From Vulcanisaeta sp. UBA163 (GTDB taxonomy: Archaea; Thermoproteota; Thermoprotei; Thermoproteales; Thermocladiaceae): DNA of 13,721 bases. A program made the translations under genes and the position numbers. The stretch covers positions 3,615-17,335 of the forward strand of contig DAJV01000129.1 in NCBI GenBank assembly GCA_002496475.1, read 5' to 3'. Positions 13,348-13,721 of this stretch are shown in pieces; positions within the stretch are counted from its first letter, which is position 1; the number at the start of each line of letters is the position of its first letter. A model generated the notes under the pieces. It did not search any database, was not told where the DNA came from, and saw only the letters and a list, made by a program, of their open reading frames with translations.

Positions 13348-13721
13348 ATGGTATATGTTGGGGTGGATATTGGCGCCACGTACATAAGGGTTGGGCTCAT
13401 AGATAGGGATGGTAGTGTTATTAATAAGATTAGGACCAAGCAGCCGAGCACTGGCGATGAGAACACCGTAGCAAACATAATTATAAGGTCGATAAGGGAC
13501 TTAGTCGGGGACAGTAGTATTGAGGGTATAGGCATAGGCTCCATAGGACCCTTGGACCTAAAGGAGGGCATTGTTCCCTGGGCGCCGAATGCACCCATCA
13601 GGAGGTTTAAGGTTGTGGAACCAATAATAAGGGCCTTCAGGATACCGGTGGTTTTGGGCAACGACGCCATGGCGGCCGTGTGGGGCGAGTACCTGTTCGG
13701 CATTGGTAAGGGTGTCGATAA
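13348..13721 (+). CDS. ROK-family sugar kinase (glucokinase/hexokinase type), 5' part, cut by the window edge
   Basis: An open frame of 124 codons from ATG 13348 to the right edge, with no stop. It starts MVYVGVDIGATYIRVGLIDRDG, the ATP-phosphate loop of actin-fold kinases (Asp7, Gly9, Thr11). It continues with GIGIGSIGPLD (60-70) and APNAP (79-83). The catalytic-base segment GNDAMAAVWGEYLFG follows (104-118), with Asp106 as the expected base. These are the marks of the ROK family, which in crenarchaea includes ATP-dependent glucokinases/hexokinases feeding a modified Embden-Meyerhof pathway. Family members are usually about 300 residues. The zinc-binding cysteine cluster and the substrate-defining His motif lie beyond the window, so substrate cannot be fixed; a transcriptional repressor is unlikely because there is no N-terminal DNA-binding domain. 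It is divergent from the Cas4-like gene. Confidence 0.9.
   Translation, partial: MVYVGVDIGATYIRVGLIDRDGSVINKIRTKQPSTGDENTVANIIIRSIRDLVGDSSIEGIGIGSIGPLDLKEGIVPWAPNAPIRRFKVVEPIIRAFRIPVVLGNDAMAAVWGEYLFGIGKGVD

Overview
The window looks like chromosomal DNA from a hyperthermophilic crenarchaeon, most likely family Thermoproteaceae (Vulcanisaeta/Caldivirga-like). The genus is an inference from overall protein flavour. The evidence is a full-length reverse gyrase (the hallmark of hyperthermophiles), a RIO1 kinase, an archaeal KorD-type ferredoxin subunit, a DUF1922 zinc ribbon, heavy use of AGG (Arg) and ATA (Ile) codons, and archaeal TATA boxes placed about 24-29 nt upstream of many start codons. 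That placement implies largely leaderless mRNAs. GTG and TTG starts are common. I see no tRNA, rRNA, CRISPR array, insertion sequence or phage gene.

Layout. The left edge holds the 5' part of a ferredoxin-like 2-oxoacid oxidoreductase subunit (minus strand, cut by the window). Divergent from it is rio1, followed by a small unknown plus-strand gene that overlaps an unknown minus-strand gene tail to tail. Next come a small minus-strand membrane protein and a 275-285 bp intergenic region with promoters and a possible 22-codon leader ORF. That region leads into reverse gyrase (1263 aa, plus). Only 4 nt separate its stop from the stop of a convergent 891-aa adenosylcobalamin-dependent ribonucleotide reductase (minus). 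A DUF1922 zinc-ribbon gene (plus) faces a cytidine deaminase plus small-ORF operon (minus). The deaminase is divergent from a TrkA/RCK potassium regulator (plus), apparently across one palindromic TATA box. On the right a minus-strand run encodes a Cas4-like Fe-S nuclease, then UspA, then a small MscS-type channel. The 5' part of a ROK sugar kinase (plus) is cut by the right edge.

How the genes fit together. Reverse gyrase (DNA topology), ribonucleotide reductase (dNTP supply), cytidine deaminase (pyrimidine salvage) and the Cas4-like nuclease all concern nucleotides or DNA. TrkA, MscS and UspA concern ion/osmotic balance and stress. KorD and the ROK kinase belong to central carbon metabolism. 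Apart from cdd with its small partner and uspA-mscS, the genes mostly have their own promoters, so this is a housekeeping neighbourhood and not one large operon.

I did not find a convincing new multi-gene system. The points most worth a second look are small: leader ORFs in front of reverse gyrase and rio1, a degenerate second zinc finger in reverse gyrase, a Cys-rich insertion in the ribonucleotide reductase, an altered metal-binding loop in the RIO1 kinase, a shared divergent TATA box, and a Cas4-like nuclease with no CRISPR locus beside it.
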